From SZUA-320 sp963707875 (GTDB taxonomy: Bacteria; Gemmatimonadota; Gemmatimonadetes; Gemmatimonadales; GWC2-71-9), in NCBI GenBank assembly GCA_963707875.1, contig CAVPRU010000014.1, forward strand, positions 310,001 through 374,000: a stretch of 64,000 nt of DNA, written 5' to 3'. The position numbers were made by a program, and so were the translations under genes. Below the pieces are notes generated by a model. That model did not search any database and was not told the DNA's origin. It saw nothing but the letters and a program-made list of their open reading frames with translations. Positions 52,406 through 60,383 of the stretch are shown here, piece by piece (positions within the stretch are counted from its first letter, which is position 1; each line of letters starts with the position of its first letter).

Positions 52406-55008
52406 CCGGCAGGCGACTCGTGCGCCTGCTGGGAGCGGCATACCTCCTCGCCCTGGCCGCCTCTCACCTGGTTCGACTGACCCAGTCGCCGGCACCGCCG
52501 GCGGGCGACCTCCGGCTGATCCAGACCCGACAGGTTCCCGTCACCCCGGGCTCGCCGTCGGTGAGGATCGCCTTCCTCGACCTGAATCCCGAGGGCGTGT
52601 CCCCTCCTGCCCTGGTACTGCACGGGAGCCCGGGCGACCATCGGCAGGTCGGTCCCCTGGCCGCGGCACTGGCCACATTCCACCGGGTGCTGGCGCCGGA
52701 CCTGCCGGGGTTCGGGGGCTCGACCGTGAAGATCCCCGACTACTCGATTGCGGCCCACGCGGAATACCTCGTCCAGCTGCTCGACAGCCTGAGGATCTCG
52801 ACGGTCCACCTGGTGGGATACAGCATGGGCGGCGGAGTTGCGATCGAGCTCGCCGACCGGGTGCCCTCGCGAGTCGCCTCGCTTACCCTGGTCTCCTCGA
52901 TTGGAGTGCAGGAGTACGAACTGCTGGGCGACTACTGGCTGAATCACTCCATCCATGGCCTCCAGCTGGCGGGACTCTGGGCTGTGACAGAGCTGACACC
53001 GCACTTCGGTTGGCTGGACGACGCGATGCTCGGGCTGCCGTATGCCAGGAACTTCTACGACACCGACCAGCGTCCACTCCGGGGCGCCCTCACCCGGTGG
53101 AGCGGGCCGACCCTGATCGTGCAGGGCGAGCGGGACGGGCTGGTTCCCCCGCCGATCGCCCGGGAACACGGCCGGATCGTGCCTCAGAGCGAGGTCCGTC
53201 TGCTGGCCGGCGGCCACTTCATGGTCTTCACTCAGGCCTCGATGGTGGCCGATACCATCGAGACCTTTCTGTCCCGGGTCGCCAACGACAGCGTCCGACT
53301 CCGGTCCACCGCCGAGCCCGAGCGAATCGCCGCCGCCGCCCAGCCGCTGGACCCGGCCCAGCTGCCTCGACCGGCCGGGTTCTCTCTGGCCATCGTGCTG
53401 GTGCTGCTCGCGGCCGCCACCCTGGTCAGCGAGGACCTGGCCTGCATCGCCGCCGGGCTGCTGGTGAGCCGGGGCACCCTCGGCTTCCTCCCGGCCACCG
53501 CGGCCTGCCTCATCGGGATCGCGATCGGCGACCTCCTGCTGTTCCTGACCGGGCGGATCTTTGGACGCCCGGCCCTCCGGTACCCGCCGCTCCGATGGCT
53601 GGTGAGCGAGGAGGACGTGATTCGCAGTTCCCGGTGGTTCGCCCGCCAGGGGCTCCGCCTGGTGATCGCCACCCGGTTCATGCCCGGGACCCGACTGCCG
53701 ACGTACGTTGCCGCCGGGGTCCTGCGCACCAGTCTCCCGGCCTTTACGGTGGCGTTCCTGATCGCTGCCACGCTGTGGACCCCGCTCCTCGTGGGCGTCT
53801 CGGCGCTGGTCGGCGCCCAGCTGACCGATTGGGTGGCCGGTCATCGCGCCGTGGCGGGGCCGGTCTTCGTCGTCGGCCTGGTGCTGCTCTTCCTTCTGAT
53901 CCGGCTGACGATGGGGCTGCTCACCTGGCGGGGCCGCCGCCTTCTCCTGAGCCGGTGGCGCCGGGTGACCCGGTGGGAGTTCTGGCCGCTCCGGCTGTTC
54001 TACCTGCCGATCATCGCCGGGATCTGCTGGCAGGCCCTGCGGCACCGTTCGCTCCGGCTCTTCACCGCCGCCAACCCGGGCATTCCAGGCGGTGGGCTCC
54101 TGGGAGAGTCGAAGTCGGAGATCCTGGATCTGTTCGTGGATCAGGACCACCGGCTGGCGGCCTACTCCCGCTTGCCGGGCTCGGTTTCCGTGAATGACCG
54201 TCTGGCGTTGGTCGAGGAATTCATGGCGACCAACCAGCTCAAGTTCCCGGTGGTCCTCAAACCCGACGTCGGAGAACGGGGACGCGGAGTCCATTTCCCC
54301 GGCTCCTTGGAGGAGGTCGAAACCCTGCTCCGGCAGACCGATGCGACGGTCATGGTCCAGGAGCATCTGACCGGCCGGGAATTCGGGATCTTCTACTACC
54401 GGTTTCCGGACTCGAATCGGGGGACAGTCTTTGCCATCACCGACAAGCGCTTCCCGGAGGTGGTCGGCGATGGGACCTCTACGTTGGAGCGGTTGATTCT
54501 CGCGGACGACCGGGCGGTCTGTTCGGCGCGGCTGTTTCTGGCGGCTCATATCGATCGGCTGGACGAGGTGATCCCGGCGGGAGAGCGGGTTGCCCTCACT
54601 CGGCTGGGCACCCACAGCCAGGGAAGCCTGTTCCTCGACGGCGGGCGGCTGCTGACCCCAGCGCTGGAATCAGCCGTCGACGCACTGAGCCAGGCCGCAC
54701 CCGGGTTCTCGTTCGGGCGCTACGATGTCCGGGCCCCCAGCGAGGAGGCCCTGCAGGCGGGAGAGTTCCGGGTGCTGGAGTTGAACGGGGTGAGCTCCGA
54801 GGCCACCAGCATCTACGACCCAGCCAACTCACTGTGGAGGGCGTGGGACGTCCTGCTGGCGCAGTGGCGCCTCGCCTTCGAGATGGGCGCGATGCATCGC
54901 GACCGGGGTGTCAGGCCCACCAGCTGGGCCGGGCTGAAGTACCTTTATGGCAAGCACCGGCAGGCCAGGCGGATGTTGCGGCACCCATCACGACCTGATC
55001 AGGGCTGA
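52402..55008 (+). CDS. Three-domain fusion: alpha/beta hydrolase, DedA (VTT) membrane domain, ATP-grasp-like domain
   Basis: An 868-residue protein. Residues about 50-295 are an alpha/beta hydrolase with LVLHGSPGDH, nucleophile S141 (GYSMGGG), D245 and H272. A helix near 6-24 would anchor or export it. Residues about 325-505 are a DedA/VTT membrane domain with several helices and the motif RFMPGTRLPTY. Residues about 600-830 look ATP-grasp-like: FPVVLKPDVGERGRGV, VQEHLTGREFGIF and a metal-site segment VLELNGVSSE. DedA proteins act in lipid scrambling. The function of the fusion is unknown; topology is an open question because the domains need opposite sides. Confidence 0.85.
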   Translation: MTGRRLVRLLGAAYLLALAASHLVRLTQSPAPPAGDLRLIQTRQVPVTPGSPSVRIAFLDLNPEGVSPPALVLHGSPGDHRQVGPLAAALATFHRVLAPDLPGFGGSTVKIPDYSIAAHAEYLVQLLDSLRISTVHLVGYSMGGGVAIELADRVPSRVASLTLVSSIGVQEYELLGDYWLNHSIHGLQLAGLWAVTELTPHFGWLDDAMLGLPYARNFYDTDQRPLRGALTRWSGPTLIVQGERDGLVPPPIAREHGRIVPQSEVRLLAGGHFMVFTQASMVADTIETFLSRVANDSVRLRSTAEPERIAAAAQPLDPAQLPRPAGFSLAIVLVLLAAATLVSEDLACIAAGLLVSRGTLGFLPATAACLIGIAIGDLLLFLTGRIFGRPALRYPPLRWLVSEEDVIRSSRWFARQGLRLVIATRFMPGTRLPTYVAAGVLRTSLPAFTVAFLIAATLWTPLLVGVSALVGAQLTDWVAGHRAVAGPVFVVGLVLLFLLIRLTMGLLTWRGRRLLLSRWRRVTRWEFWPLRLFYLPIIAGICWQALRHRSLRLFTAANPGIPGGGLLGESKSEILDLFVDQDHRLAAYSRLPGSVSVNDRLALVEEFMATNQLKFPVVLKPDVGERGRGVHFPGSLEEVETLLRQTDATVMVQEHLTGREFGIFYYRFPDSNRGTVFAITDKRFPEVVGDGTSTLERLILADDRAVCSARLFLAAHIDRLDEVIPAGERVALTRLGTHSQGSLFLDGGRLLTPALESAVDALSQAAPGFSFGRYDVRAPSEEALQAGEFRVLELNGVSSEATSIYDPANSLWRAWDVLLAQWRLAFEMGAMHRDRGVRPTSWAGLKYLYGKHRQARRMLRHPSRPDQG

Positions 55009-55037
55009 TGACCGGCCGGAACCTGCCGCCGGTCATC
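55007..55037 (+). terminator. Hairpin after the three-domain fusion gene
   Basis: A perfect 10-bp stem (GATGACCGGC/GCCGGTCATC, 55007-55016 and 55028-55037) with an 11-nt loop, starting in the stop codon. It has no T-run. It separates this transcript from the DoxX genes. Confidence 0.5.
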
Positions 55038-55055
55038 GGCGTTGGCCTGTTGAGT

Positions 55056-55070
55056 GTCAGGCGGCCTGAC
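55056..55070. repeat. 15-bp palindrome before the doxX gene
   Basis: GTCAGGC-G-GCCTGAC, a perfect 7-bp inverted repeat around one base, 30 nt before the doxX ATG. It could be an operator. No clear promoter is visible around it. Confidence 0.35.
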
Positions 55071-55099
55071 CTCATTCCACTCTAGTCAAGGAGTCCCGG

Positions 55100-55489
55100 A
55101 TGAGTACCCTCAGCAAGCCCGCAACTATCGTTTCCTGGGTAGCCCAGCTCGCAGCGCTTGTCATTCTGGCCATGGCCGGGTTCATGAAACTGTCCGGGGC
55201 GCCCGACTCGGTGGCCCTGTTTGAAACCCTCGGGGCCGAGCCGTTCGGGCGCTACGTCGTCGGCGCCTTCGAGGTCATTGCGGTCCTGCTGCTGATCCGC
55301 CCGGTCACCGCCGCCTGGGGAGGCTTGCTGGCCCTGGGACTCATGGGGGGAGCGATCGGCACCCACCTGTTCAAGATCGGGGTCGCCTATCCGGGCGATG
55401 GCTCACTGTTCATGATGGCCTTCGTGGTCTTCCTCGCGGCCGCCATCGTGACCTGGCTGCGGTGGGGCCAGCTTCCCTTCAGCCGCTGA
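55100..55489 (+). CDS. DoxX-family membrane protein
   Basis: A 129-residue protein with four predicted membrane helices and the DoxX layout (MAGFMKLSGAPDSVALFETLG; GAFEVIAVLLLIRP; GAIGTHLF). DoxX proteins are linked to quinone or thiosulfate redox metabolism, but many are uncharacterised. AAGGAG lies 6 nt before the ATG. It leads a three-gene plus-strand cluster. Confidence 0.85.
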   Translation: MSTLSKPATIVSWVAQLAALVILAMAGFMKLSGAPDSVALFETLGAEPFGRYVVGAFEVIAVLLLIRPVTAAWGGLLALGLMGGAIGTHLFKIGVAYPGDGSLFMMAFVVFLAAAIVTWLRWGQLPFSR

Positions 55490-55509
55490 CTCCAACTCCA
55501 GAGGCCCCC

Positions 55510-56589
55510 ATGGCGTGGCATGATCTGGGCCCGGTCAAGGACCTGGCAGAGAAGCCCCTTCAGCAGATCACGGTTGGGCGTGCCAAAATCGCCGTCAGCT
55601 GCGTCGGCGGTCAGTGGGCGGCCGTATCCGGCGTCTGCAACCACGCGGCCGGGCCACTGGGCGAGGGGCACCTCGAGGGCGACTACATCGTCTGCCCGTG
55701 GCATCACTGGAAGTTCCATCGCCGCACCGGCGAGGGAGAGCCCGGATTCGAGGAGGACCGGGTCCCGACCCACGAGACCCGGATCGAGAACGGCCACCTG
55801 CACGTCAACCTCGAACCCTCGGCCAAGCGGCACGTCAAGCCGCACCCACCCCATCCACTGGCCCGCAAGGTCGTGCGAGCGGAGGGGCCGATCCGGGTGC
55901 TCGGCATCGCCACCACCGCGATGGACGAGGCCCACCCGCGTCAGTCGACCAGTGAGGAGTTGCTCCGGGCTGCCCTGCAACACGCTGCGGAGGCGCTGGG
56001 CGCCGAGACCAACCTGATCCGACTCAGCGCCCTGCGGTTCCGCTCCTGCGAAGGCTATTACTCCAAGAGCGCCCATGCCTGCACCTGGCCCTGTTCGATC
56101 ACCCAGATGGACTCGAAGGATCAGATGGACCGGGTCTACGAGGGACTGGTGCACTGGGCCGATGTGGTCCTGCTGGCGACCCCGATCCGCTGGGGCGCGG
56201 CCAGCGCGCTGTACTACAAGATGGCCGAGCGACTCAACTGCGTGCAGAACCAGGTGACCATCCGGGACCGGATTCTGATTCAGAACAAGGTCGGCGGGTT
56301 CATCGTGACCGGTGGCCAGGACAACGTGCAGGGAGTGGTGGGCCAGCTCTTGACCTTCTTTGGGGAACTCGGTTTCCTTTTCCCGCAGTTCCCGTTCATC
56401 GCCCATTCGCGTGGGTGGACCGCCGAGGACATGGAGAACAACGTCCGCGAGGTGTTCGCCAGCCGGGAACTGCACGAAGGGGCCGCCGCCCTCGCCGATC
56501 GCGCGGTTGCGCTGGCGAGTACCCTGCTGGGGAAGGCGGCCCCTGCCCATGTCGCCCGGGGCGGCCGGAAGGCCCACCCGATCGCCTGA
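55510..56589 (+). CDS. Rieske [2Fe-2S] domain fused to a flavodoxin-like NAD(P)H oxidoreductase domain
   Basis: A 359-residue protein. Residues 1-105 form a Rieske domain with ligands C43, H45, C62 and H65 (VCNHAAGPLG; VCPWHHW). Residues about 125-340 are a flavodoxin-like FMN reductase domain (VLGIATTAMDE; VVLLATPIRWGAASALYYKM). An additional Cys-rich stretch, SCEGYYSKSAHACTWPC, lies between strands and could hold another cluster. The ATG at 55510 follows the doxX stop. The fusion suggests direct electron transfer between flavin and iron-sulfur cluster. Confidence 0.85.
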   Translation: MAWHDLGPVKDLAEKPLQQITVGRAKIAVSCVGGQWAAVSGVCNHAAGPLGEGHLEGDYIVCPWHHWKFHRRTGEGEPGFEEDRVPTHETRIENGHLHVNLEPSAKRHVKPHPPHPLARKVVRAEGPIRVLGIATTAMDEAHPRQSTSEELLRAALQHAAEALGAETNLIRLSALRFRSCEGYYSKSAHACTWPCSITQMDSKDQMDRVYEGLVHWADVVLLATPIRWGAASALYYKMAERLNCVQNQVTIRDRILIQNKVGGFIVTGGQDNVQGVVGQLLTFFGELGFLFPQFPFIAHSRGWTAEDMENNVREVFASRELHEGAAALADRAVALASTLLGKAAPAHVARGGRKAHPIA

Positions 56590-56605
56590 ACCCATCGGAG
56601 AGGTC

Positions 56606-57286
56606 ATGACCACCCGACGCAACTTTCTCGAACGCCTGGCCGCCGGTACCTCCGGAATCGCTCTTGGGACCGGCGCCATCGGCATGGGCGTCGGTCTCAC
56701 CCCTCAACCGCTTGGAGCCAGCGCCGCGCCGGCGCAGGGGGAATGGGACATGACCTGGCGGGACAGGGTCACCGGCCAGCACCGGCTGCTGTTCGACGGC
56801 CCCGAGCTGGAGGACGGCTCGGCCATCTTCCGGTCGGTCCTGGTGGGACAGCAGTACCGGGAAGTCTTCGGCCTGGAGGCCGATCAGATCTCCAGCGTCC
56901 TGGTGATCCGGCACCACGCGATGTCCCTGATCATGAATCAGGAGTTCTGGGACCGGTTCGAGCTGGGCAAAGAGCTCGAGGTCAAGGACATGGAGGAACA
57001 GCCAACGACCCTGAACCCGGCCCTCCCCCGGGAGGGCGCCACCGGGATGTTCGCTCGATTCAACCTGCCCAGCTTCATGGAGGGAGGCGGGATCGTGCTG
57101 GCGTGCAACCTGGCCTTTCGGGAACCGGTCTCGAGAATCGCCAAGGCGGAGGGCCTGAAGGGTGCCGAGGCCCGGGCCCGAACCCTCGAGTTCGTGATCC
57201 CCGGGGTCATCATGCAGCCGTCGGGGGTCTTCGCGACGGCCGTCGCGCAGGAAATCGGCTGCCAGTACATCCGCGCCTCGTCCTGA
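56606..57286 (+). CDS. Tat-exported DsrE-like protein
   Basis: A 226-residue protein with a twin-arginine signal (TTRRNFLERLAAG, hydrophobic stretch to about 42). The mature part resembles DsrE/DsrF-like sulfur-related proteins: SVLVIRHHAMSLIM, GGIVLACNLAF, and GVIMQPSGVFATAVAQEIG. It lacks a clear active Cys at the usual position, except that in ACNLAF. GGAGAGG precedes the ATG. It is the third gene of the DoxX/Rieske cluster. Confidence 0.7.
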   Translation: MTTRRNFLERLAAGTSGIALGTGAIGMGVGLTPQPLGASAAPAQGEWDMTWRDRVTGQHRLLFDGPELEDGSAIFRSVLVGQQYREVFGLEADQISSVLVIRHHAMSLIMNQEFWDRFELGKELEVKDMEEQPTTLNPALPREGATGMFARFNLPSFMEGGGIVLACNLAFREPVSRIAKAEGLKGAEARARTLEFVIPGVIMQPSGVFATAVAQEIGCQYIRASS

Positions 57287-57297
57287 GCCTCCAGCCT

Positions 57298-59694
57298 CTA
57301 CGGCGTCACATACAGCACCGCATAGTCCCGGCCCAGCTGGGGCACCAGCTTGAGATGGAGGACCCCGGTTCCCGGGTCCCGGTAGTACTTGTCACCGGAT
57401 CCGGCGTCGAGCTCCGCTAGCGAGGCGGCCTGGGGCAGAAAGACCGAAGTACTGTAGTCCCGCGACACCTTGACCGTGGCGCCGGCATACGGGACGCTGA
57501 CCCGGAGCCAGTCTCCCGCGATCATCCCGGTGGCAAAGAACCGGGGTGACAGCGGCGGAGCGCCACCCGGCGTGACCGTGTAGCTCCGGCCCACCGGAAG
57601 CGAGGTCGAAATGCTGACCGGATCGTTGCCCGACCCCACGTACGTCGTGCTCGCGCCATCCTCCCGGCGCACCGTGGCCGGCCCGATCAATTCGCCGTTG
57701 ATCCCCCGCACCTGGAGCCGCACGAACCGATTGCCGCAGTCATAGCTGTTCCATTCGCTCTTGAAGACGCAGGACCCGGTCAGGTGGAGCGGGTTGACCG
57801 CCGCCACGAAGTGTCCCGCGGTCCCGGTCACCGAGCCATCGGCATCGAAGAAGACCGCGGCCTTGTCGCCATCCCGAATCGGGTTGGGGTTCTCGACGTA
57901 GACCCGGTTGGCGTTGACGAAGGTGAGCTGCTGCACCGCGTTCCCCGGGCTCAGGGAGAAGGCGTTGTTCCGGTTGAACCCGATGGCGCTGAATACCCGG
58001 CCACCGCCTGGCGTGTAGTTGATGAAGCTGACCCGCCGAGCCCCGACCCGACCGTCATAGAACTCGTAGCCCCGGACCGGGAAACCCGCCGGGTACTGGG
58101 TCCCCGCGGTGTTGGCGGTCTGGCCCACGAAGGTCGCGTCCTCGACGAAGGTCTCGGAGGCCGCGAAGGTGGCACCGATCTTGTTGTCGCTCAGCACCGC
58201 CCCGGCCAGCCGCAGCTCGTTGCCGCGGAACCAGACCCCCCGATTGCTGTTCTTCCACGCCCGGAGCCCCCGGAACACCGCCGTCACCACCGGAGACTCC
58301 GCCCCGGGGATCTGCCGGGGCCGGTAGGAGGTGGTGGCGGTGGTGCCGTTGGGCAGCGGGCCGTTGTCCACGTGGAGACCATCCCGCAGGTTCGAGTGGG
58401 CCACGTTGTTGGTGAACCCGCCGAGCGGGGTCCGGGTGGGACGATCGGGCTGTCCCACCGACAGGCCGGTCGGTTCCGCCGGCAGGGCATACCAGAATCC
58501 GAAACCCTGGGAACCGGCAGCCGAATTCCCGATCAGGTTGTTGGCCGGGTTGGTGACCCAGAAGGTGGTCGGCGTCGCGTCGGAGGGAAGCAGCCGGTCG
58601 GCGGTGGCCGGGGTCCTGGTGACCAGCCCCAGATTCCGCTCCAGATGATTGCCCGACTCGGCGCCATCCTCCATGAAGAAGCCGTGGCCCAGGTGGTCGT
58701 AGCAGACGTTGTCCTCGATCCGGAGCCCGTCGGTCCCGTGAATCGTGACGCAGCGGCTGTTGGTCTTCCAGATGCTGCTGTTCCTGAGGTACTGCCCGTC
58801 GGCCGCCTGGGACAGGTGCCAGTGCAGCGGATACCGCGCCAGGGTGGCCTTCTGCCCCATCCGGTACAGCTCCACCCCCTCGACCCGGGCCTGGCCGCCC
58901 TGCATGATCATGATGTGGCCGCCGAGCCCGTTGGGGGCCGTGGCCGGGTCGCCCTGGATCAGGATGTTCCGGCTGAGCAGCCCGACTTCCGCCCGCTGAT
59001 CCACCGTGGTCGCGCCGAACGTCTGGGTGGTCCCCCAGTGGGCGTACTTGAGCGGGGCGCTCAGGGTCAGGGTCCGGCCCTGCACCGAGGCCACCGTCGC
59101 CTCATCCACCCAGAGCGGATTCAGGTCGGTCGAGGCGAGGACGATCCGGTCTCCGGCCCGCCAGTCGGTCGTCGCAGCCAGGGTGATCTGGCTGGCGCCC
59201 GCCTGGGCGGTGGCGTCGAGCGTGGTCCAGCCCGTCCTGGACGCCCCGTGCAATTCGAGCTTCCCGCCCATGATCCCGAGCACCCGGGCCCCCATCCCCA
59301 TCACGTCCTCGCCGGCGAGTCCGGTGAGGGTAATCACGGCCTGCCGCTGGTACCTGGCCTCTTCCCGCCCGATCCGGAAGGTGCCGTGGACCATGATCCA
59401 GCCGGAGGTCAGGTTGAGATCGATGTCGCCGAAGACCAGCTCGCCCTCCACCGTCAGGCTGGCCAGCGCCGGCGGACTCACGTCGAGCACCACGATGCGG
59501 CCCTCCGGAATCACCACGGCATCGCCGGCCTTGGGCACCGCGCCGCCGGGCCAGGTGGCGGCACCCGACCAGCGGAGGCTGCCGGCCGGCGGCCCGCCCG
59601 GGCCACTGGGCTCGGTGGGCTCACCGGTACAGGCCGACAGCAGGAGGGCCACGCACAGCAGCCGCGTGAAGCGGGGAGGGGCTTCGGTACGCAT
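57298..59694 (-). CDS. G8-domain, beta-helix lipoprotein
   Basis: A 798-residue protein with a lipoprotein signal (residues 1-22, lipobox LSAC with C22). Residues about 40-170 form a G8 domain (WSGAATWPGG; GDAVVIPEGRIVVLD). Residues about 240-600 form a right-handed beta-helix with repeated strand patterns. G8 domains are found in CEMIP and TMEM2, which bind or degrade hyaluronan. This bacterial protein is probably surface-bound. The ATG at 59694 gives the lipoprotein signal. Confidence 0.85.
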   Translation of the reverse strand: MRTEAPPRFTRLLCVALLLSACTGEPTEPSGPGGPPAGSLRWSGAATWPGGAVPKAGDAVVIPEGRIVVLDVSPPALASLTVEGELVFGDIDLNLTSGWIMVHGTFRIGREEARYQRQAVITLTGLAGEDVMGMGARVLGIMGGKLELHGASRTGWTTLDATAQAGASQITLAATTDWRAGDRIVLASTDLNPLWVDEATVASVQGRTLTLSAPLKYAHWGTTQTFGATTVDQRAEVGLLSRNILIQGDPATAPNGLGGHIMIMQGGQARVEGVELYRMGQKATLARYPLHWHLSQAADGQYLRNSSIWKTNSRCVTIHGTDGLRIEDNVCYDHLGHGFFMEDGAESGNHLERNLGLVTRTPATADRLLPSDATPTTFWVTNPANNLIGNSAAGSQGFGFWYALPAEPTGLSVGQPDRPTRTPLGGFTNNVAHSNLRDGLHVDNGPLPNGTTATTSYRPRQIPGAESPVVTAVFRGLRAWKNSNRGVWFRGNELRLAGAVLSDNKIGATFAASETFVEDATFVGQTANTAGTQYPAGFPVRGYEFYDGRVGARRVSFINYTPGGGRVFSAIGFNRNNAFSLSPGNAVQQLTFVNANRVYVENPNPIRDGDKAAVFFDADGSVTGTAGHFVAAVNPLHLTGSCVFKSEWNSYDCGNRFVRLQVRGINGELIGPATVRREDGASTTYVGSGNDPVSISTSLPVGRSYTVTPGGAPPLSPRFFATGMIAGDWLRVSVPYAGATVKVSRDYSTSVFLPQAASLAELDAGSGDKYYRDPGTGVLHLKLVPQLGRDYAVLYVTP

Positions 59695-59942
59695 AGGCAG
59701 AAGGATCCGGAGGAAGGGGCTGCCCTCAAGCTCGTCTGCCGCGACTGGCGCGTCAATCGGGCCTGTCCGCAGCACCGTGGCGACCGTGCGGCACCCTACG
59801 AACCTGACTGTCACGAAACCGGGCATCCGGGTCTCGAATAGCAAGGCTCGGCGGCTGGCCCTATACTGAAGGGAGTGCTGATGGTGCCGATGCCGCGACG
59901 GCCCAGGCCATCGGCCCCCTGGTCCCCAGCTCACGAGGCGCC
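59695..59942. promoter_or_regulatory. Divergent intergenic region; possible plus-strand promoter at 59839-59867
   Basis: The 248-bp region between the G8 gene (-) and the ACT gene (+). TATACT (59862-59867) is a good -10 for the ACT gene; a weak -35 TAGCAA sits 17 nt upstream. On the minus strand TTGACG (59751-59756) could be a -35 for the G8 gene, but no -10 is convincing. Confidence 0.4.
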
Positions 59943-60335
59943 ATGTCCCGCGGATTGACACTCGACTATCTGGACCATCCCATCGCCATCTGCCGCCTGC
60001 CCCCGGAGACCCCGATCCCCGCGTGGGCCTGGACCGCCAGGCACTTCGTGACCGTGAGCCGGACCGAACAGGAGCTGTCGATCACGGCGGACGCGGACGT
60101 GATGCCGGCGGATGTGCCGAGCCAGCGGAACTATCGGGCCTTCCGGGTGCGGGGGACCATCGGCTTCGGGCTGATCGGACTGCTGTCGAGCATCATTCGC
60201 CCGCTGTCCGAGTCGGGGATCAGCATCCTCAGCATCGGGACCCACGACACCGACTACGTGCTGGTCAAGGAAGACCAGGTCGAACAGGCCAAGTCAGTGC
60301 TGGAGCGGGCCGGGCACCACGTCGTGGGGAGGTAG
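59943..60335 (+). CDS. ACT-domain protein
   Basis: A 130-residue protein with a short N-terminal domain and a C-terminal ACT domain (FRVRGTIGFGLIGLLSSIIRPLSESGISI; STHD-type end with YVLVKED). ACT proteins of this length (ACT_7/CASTOR-like) probably bind amino acids and act as sensors. It ends just before a hairpin shared with the convergent propeller gene. Confidence 0.82.
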   Translation: MSRGLTLDYLDHPIAICRLPPETPIPAWAWTARHFVTVSRTEQELSITADADVMPADVPSQRNYRAFRVRGTIGFGLIGLLSSIIRPLSESGISILSIGTHDTDYVLVKEDQVEQAKSVLERAGHHVVGR

Positions 60336-60344
60336 CGCAGCGCT

Positions 60345-60373
60345 CGATCCGGAAGAGGCAGGCTTCCGGATCG
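60345..60373. terminator. Bidirectional hairpin between convergent genes
   Basis: A perfect 11-bp stem (CGATCCGGAAG/CTTCCGGATCG) with a 7-nt loop, 9 nt after the ACT gene stop and 10 nt past the end of the opposite-strand propeller gene. Its position fits a two-way terminator, though no T-run follows. Confidence 0.6.
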
Positions 60374-60383
60374 TCCAGTGAGC

